Shown: in pieces, positions 12,573-14,728 of the stretch
How the letters are laid out: each line of letters begins with the position of its first letter
Position numbering within the stretch: position 1 is the stretch's first letter
Assembly (NCBI GenBank): GCA_024278555.1
Contig: JAJRSX010000123.1
Coordinates: forward strand, 1 to 14,728
Length of the DNA: 14,728 nt
Direction of reading: 5' to 3'
Origin: a bacterium
Lineage (GTDB): Bacteria; CG2-30-53-67; CG2-30-70-394
Program-made: the position numbers and the translations under genes
Notes under the pieces: model-generated
The model's database searches: none
Told to the model about the DNA's origin: nothing
Seen by the model: the letters and a program-made list of their open reading frames with translations, nothing else

Positions 12573-14375
12573 TTACCGGGCGCTGGCGGAAAGCTCCCGT
12601 TTGCGCAGGCGGATCGATTTGGGGGTCACCTCCACCGCCTCGTCATCGGTGATGAACTCGATGGCCCGCTCCAGGGTGATCGGCTGCACCGGCGCCAGGA
12701 GGATGTTGTCGTCGCGGCCGGAGGCCCGCATGTTGGTGAGCTTCTTCATCTTGCACGGGTTGACGATCAGGTCGCGGTCGCGGCTGTGCTCGCCGATCAC
12801 CATGCCGCGATAGACCACATCCCCCGGACCGATGAACAGGGTGCCGCGCGGTTCCAGGTGGAAGAGGGCGTAGGCGACCGCGTCGCCGTTGCGATCGGCG
12901 ACCAGGGAGCCGGTGAGGCGGGAGGGGAAGTCGCCACGGTACGGCTCGTAGCCGTCGAGGTAGGCGTTGAGGATGCCGCTGCCGCGGGTATCGGTGAGGA
13001 ACTCGTTGCGGTAGCCGATCAGGCCGCGCGACGGGATCGAGTACTCCATCCGCACCCGGCCGGTGCCGTGGTTCACCAGGTTGAGCATCCGTCCCTTGCG
13101 CAGGGCGAGCTTCTCGCTCACCACCCCGATGAGCGGCTCCGGGCAGTCGACGAAGAGTCGCTCGATCGGCTCCAGCCGCTGCCCCCCCTCCTCCCTGTAG
13201 ATGATCTGCGGCCGGCCGACGGTGAGCTCGAACCCCTCACGGCGCATCGTCTCGATGAGGATCGCCATCTGCAGCTCGCCGCGCCCCTTCACCAGGATCG
13301 AGTCGTCCGGCTGCTCCTCCACCTGGATGGCGACATTCTGCAGCGTCTCCTTGTGGAGCCGCTCGCGGATCTTGCGTGCCTGGACGATCGTCCCCTCGCG
13401 GCCGGCGAGCGGTGAGGTGTTGGCACCGAAGCGCATCGCCACGGTCGGCTCGTCGACGCTGATCCGCGGCAAGGCGCGCGGCTGCTCGCGGGTGCAGATG
13501 GTGTCGCCGATCTCCACCTCGTCGATCCCCGCCAGGATGGCGATCTCCCCCGGCCCCACCCCGCTCACCTGCCGGATCTCCAGGCCGTCGTACACCTGCA
13601 GGCGGGTCACCCTGAGCGGCCGGTTGGCGCCAGCCTCGCCGACGCACACCAGGGCGTCGGACTCGTGCGCCCTACCGTGGACCACCCGCCCGATGGCGAG
13701 CCTGCCGAGGTAATCGGAGTAGTCGAGGTTGGCGACCCGCATCTGGAACGGCTCCGCCGGATCGTAGCGCGGCGGCGGCACCGCCTTGACGATGGTGTCG
13801 AAGAGGAGGGTGAGGTCACCCATCTCGTCCTCCATCGACCCCTTGCAGGTGCCATCGCGGCCGATGGCATAGATGACCGGGAACTCGATCTGCTCGTCGC
13901 TCGCACCGAGATCGATGAACAGGTCGTAGATCTCATCGAGCACCTCCGCCGGGCGGGCGTCGGCGCGGTCGATCTTGTTCAACACCACCACCATCGCCAG
14001 GCGCATCTCCAGCGCCTTGGCCAGCACGAAGCGGGTCTGCGGCAGGGGGCCCTCCGCCGCGTCCACCAGCAGGATCGCCCCGTCCACCATGGAGAGCGCC
14101 CGCTCCACCTCGCCGCCGAAGTCTGCGTGGCCCGGGGTATCGAGGATATTGATCTTCACCTCGTGCCACACCACCGAGCAGTTCTTCGCCGAGATGGTGA
14201 TCCCGCGCTCCCGCTCCAGCTCCATCGAGTCCATCGCCCGCTCTTGCATCCGCCGCCCCTGCCCGACGGCGCCGGACTGGCGGAACATCTGGTCCACCAG
14301 GGTCGTCTTGCCATGGTCGACGTGGGCGATGATGGCGATATTGCGAAGCTCAGGGGTCTCGGCGGGGGGAATCAC
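12573..14375 (-). CDS. typA: Ribosome-associated translational GTPase TypA/BipA
   Basis: The protein has 600 residues, full length for TypA/BipA, an EF-G-like GTPase that binds the ribosome and helps 50S assembly and stress adaptation. The GTPase motifs are G1 AHVDHGKTT (17-25), G2 RGIT (57-60), G3 DTPGH (79-83) in [14 protein letters not shown], and G4 NKID (133-136). TypA-specific blocks follow: [41 protein letters not shown] and [20 protein letters not shown]. The C-terminal domain reads [22 protein letters not shown]. The frame is open 64 codons upstream. I chose GTG 14375 because GAGG lies 6 nt before it and [21 protein letters not shown] is the family N-terminus. It ends in TAA, the only TAA in the window. 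A possible promoter lies at 14403-14408. Confidence 0.96.
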   Translation of the reverse strand: MIPPAETPELRNIAIIAHVDHGKTTLVDQMFRQSGAVGQGRRMQERAMDSMELERERGITISAKNCSVVWHEVKINILDTPGHADFGGEVERALSMVDGAILLVDAAEGPLPQTRFVLAKALEMRLAMVVVLNKIDRADARPAEVLDEIYDLFIDLGASDEQIEFPVIYAIGRDGTCKGSMEDEMGDLTLLFDTIVKAVPPPRYDPAEPFQMRVANLDYSDYLGRLAIGRVVHGRAHESDALVCVGEAGANRPLRVTRLQVYDGLEIRQVSGVGPGEIAILAGIDEVEIGDTICTREQPRALPRISVDEPTVAMRFGANTSPLAGREGTIVQARKIRERLHKETLQNVAIQVEEQPDDSILVKGRGELQMAILIETMRREGFELTVGRPQIIYREEGGQRLEPIERLFVDCPEPLIGVVSEKLALRKGRMLNLVNHGTGRVRMEYSIPSRGLIGYRNEFLTDTRGSGILNAYLDGYEPYRGDFPSRLTGSLVADRNGDAVAYALFHLEPRGTLFIGPGDVVYRGMVIGEHSRDRDLIVNPCKMKKLTNMRASGRDDNILLAPVQPITLERAIEFITDDEAVEVTPKSIRLRKRELSASAR

Positions 14376-14402
14376 GGCATACCTCGAAGGAAGGGGGCGG
14401 GC

Positions 14403-14408
14403 ATTATC
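14403..14408 (-). promoter_or_regulatory. Candidate -10 of typA
   Basis: GATAAT in minus sense (14408-14403), preceded by TG, matches the -10 consensus in five of six bases. It lies 28 nt before the GTG start, enough for a short leader with the ribosome-binding site. The -35 region is poor (TCTGGC at 18 nt), so only the -10 is offered. Confidence 0.35.
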
Positions 14409-14448
14409 CACGCGCGGCGCCCGTGGGCCAGAGGCCACGGCACAAAAC

Positions 14449-14608
14449 CACGAAGGGCACGAAGAGCACGAAGAGGGAGGTGGAGCGGGACCTCGGTGGC
14501 GCCAGGAGCGAGGGAGCCGGTTCGAAGAGATCCTGTTGGTAGCACCGGCAAGTGATCGCCCCTCCATGATCTCCCTTGCCGCTCTCCGTGCCCTCCGTGT
14601 CTTCCATG
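14449..14608. repeat. Foldback element D with inverted nonamer arrays (CACGAAGAG type)
   Basis: The left arm is three 9-nt units, CACGAAGGG, CACGAAGAG, CACGAAGAG (14449-14475). The right arm (14582-14608) is CTCTCCGTG, CCCTCCGTG, TCTTCCATG, the same unit class inverted. Nested inside are GCGAGGGAG (14508-14516)/CTCCCTTGC (14571-14579; 8 of 9) and GCCGGT (14516-14521)/ACCGGC (14544-14549). The 160-bp element lies about 75 nt upstream of the typA start, in its 5' flank. Confidence 0.55.
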
Positions 14609-14728
14609 AGGAGGCCGCTCCCTGTCAACACCGTGGAGGCCGGGTGGCGGGATACCGGAGGGGGAGACGAGATGCGCGACCGCGCAGCGAGTCGTCCCCC
14701 GAGAAGGAAAAGAACTTCTCCTCCGTCG
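14609..14728. other. Structured spacer at the right edge, no gene seen
   Basis: These 120 nt contain TGCGC-GACC-GCGCA (14674-14687) inside a looser pairing of GGGGGA (from about 14661) with TCGTCCCCC (ending 14700), then GAGAAG (14701-14706)/CTTCTC (14715-14720) with an 8-nt loop. No T-run follows, and no start codon with a ribosome-binding site is evident. It may belong to the flank of a gene beyond the window. Confidence 0.3.

Noticed and set aside
14376-14567. N-terminal extension of TypA by 64 residues
   Set aside because: The extension is Pro/Ser/Cys-rich and is the translation of nonamer repeat arms. The GTG at 14375 has a ribosome-binding site and gives the family N-terminus.
1-14620. 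Shared 12-mer AGGAGGCCGCTC at 1-12 and 14609-14620 as a direct repeat bounding a mobile region
   Set aside because: Several chance 12-mer matches are expected in 14.7 kb of GC-rich DNA, and the flanks of the two copies do not match. The DNA between is core chromosome.

Overview
The window is about 14.7 kb of very GC-rich DNA from a Gram-negative bacterium. The evidence for an outer membrane is an Mla/MCE lipid-transport set and a lipoprotein signal peptide. The order rplI-dnaB-alr, and an MlaD with a long barrel-like C-terminus, resemble the Desulfuromonadales-type (former deltaproteobacterial) arrangement. A REP-like pair of the kind common in gammaproteobacteria is also present, so I do not fix the phylum. 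Most of the window is ordinary chromosomal housekeeping. The unusual material lies in the gene ends and the intergenic DNA.

Layout. 1-177: the broken 5' end of an IS110-family transposase gene preceded by small inverted repeats. 178-382: repeat-rich spacer. 383-2407 (minus): a thioredoxin-domain DUF255 protein (YyaL type). 2512-3444 (minus): a lipoprotein I do not recognise. 3670-6737 or 6764 (minus): mlaE-mlaF-mlaD, encoding the inner-membrane permease, ATPase and MCE component of a phospholipid transporter. 6842-6927: a REP/BIME-like inverted pair. 6921-8066 alr, 8306-9658 dnaB and 9739-10308 rplI, all minus, with an intrinsic terminator between rplI and dnaB. 10662-11189 (plus): a small protein with a GRAM-like N-terminal half and two zinc ribbons. 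11385-12316 (plus): nadD overlapping an ftsB/divIC-type gene. 12573-14375 (minus): typA (bipA). 14376-14728: repeat-rich spacer.

Three gene-boundary oddities stand out. (i) The mlaD frame is closed by TAG, but 17 well-formed codons (DEDLKDLLGILPAGLLK) follow in the same frame before a second TAG. They look like the natural C-terminus. (ii) mlaE has a strong GAGGAGG ribosome-binding site positioned for an AUC codon, not for the first canonical start (TTG) 27 nt further on. (iii) TAG is the commonest stop (7 of 12 genes), and 5 of 12 genes start with GTG or TTG.

The most interesting structural signal is a recurring intergenic architecture. Several spacers are imperfect palindromes of about 150-210 bp whose outer arms are short tandem arrays in opposite orientation: heptamers GCTGAGA or AAAGTAG, or nonamers of the CACGGAGGA/CACGAAGAG type. 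Shorter inverted repeats are nested inside. They abut genes very closely. One supplies the dnaB stop codon, and another ends 14 nt before the nadD start and leaves it without a ribosome-binding site. This looks like a family of foldback-type intergenic elements.
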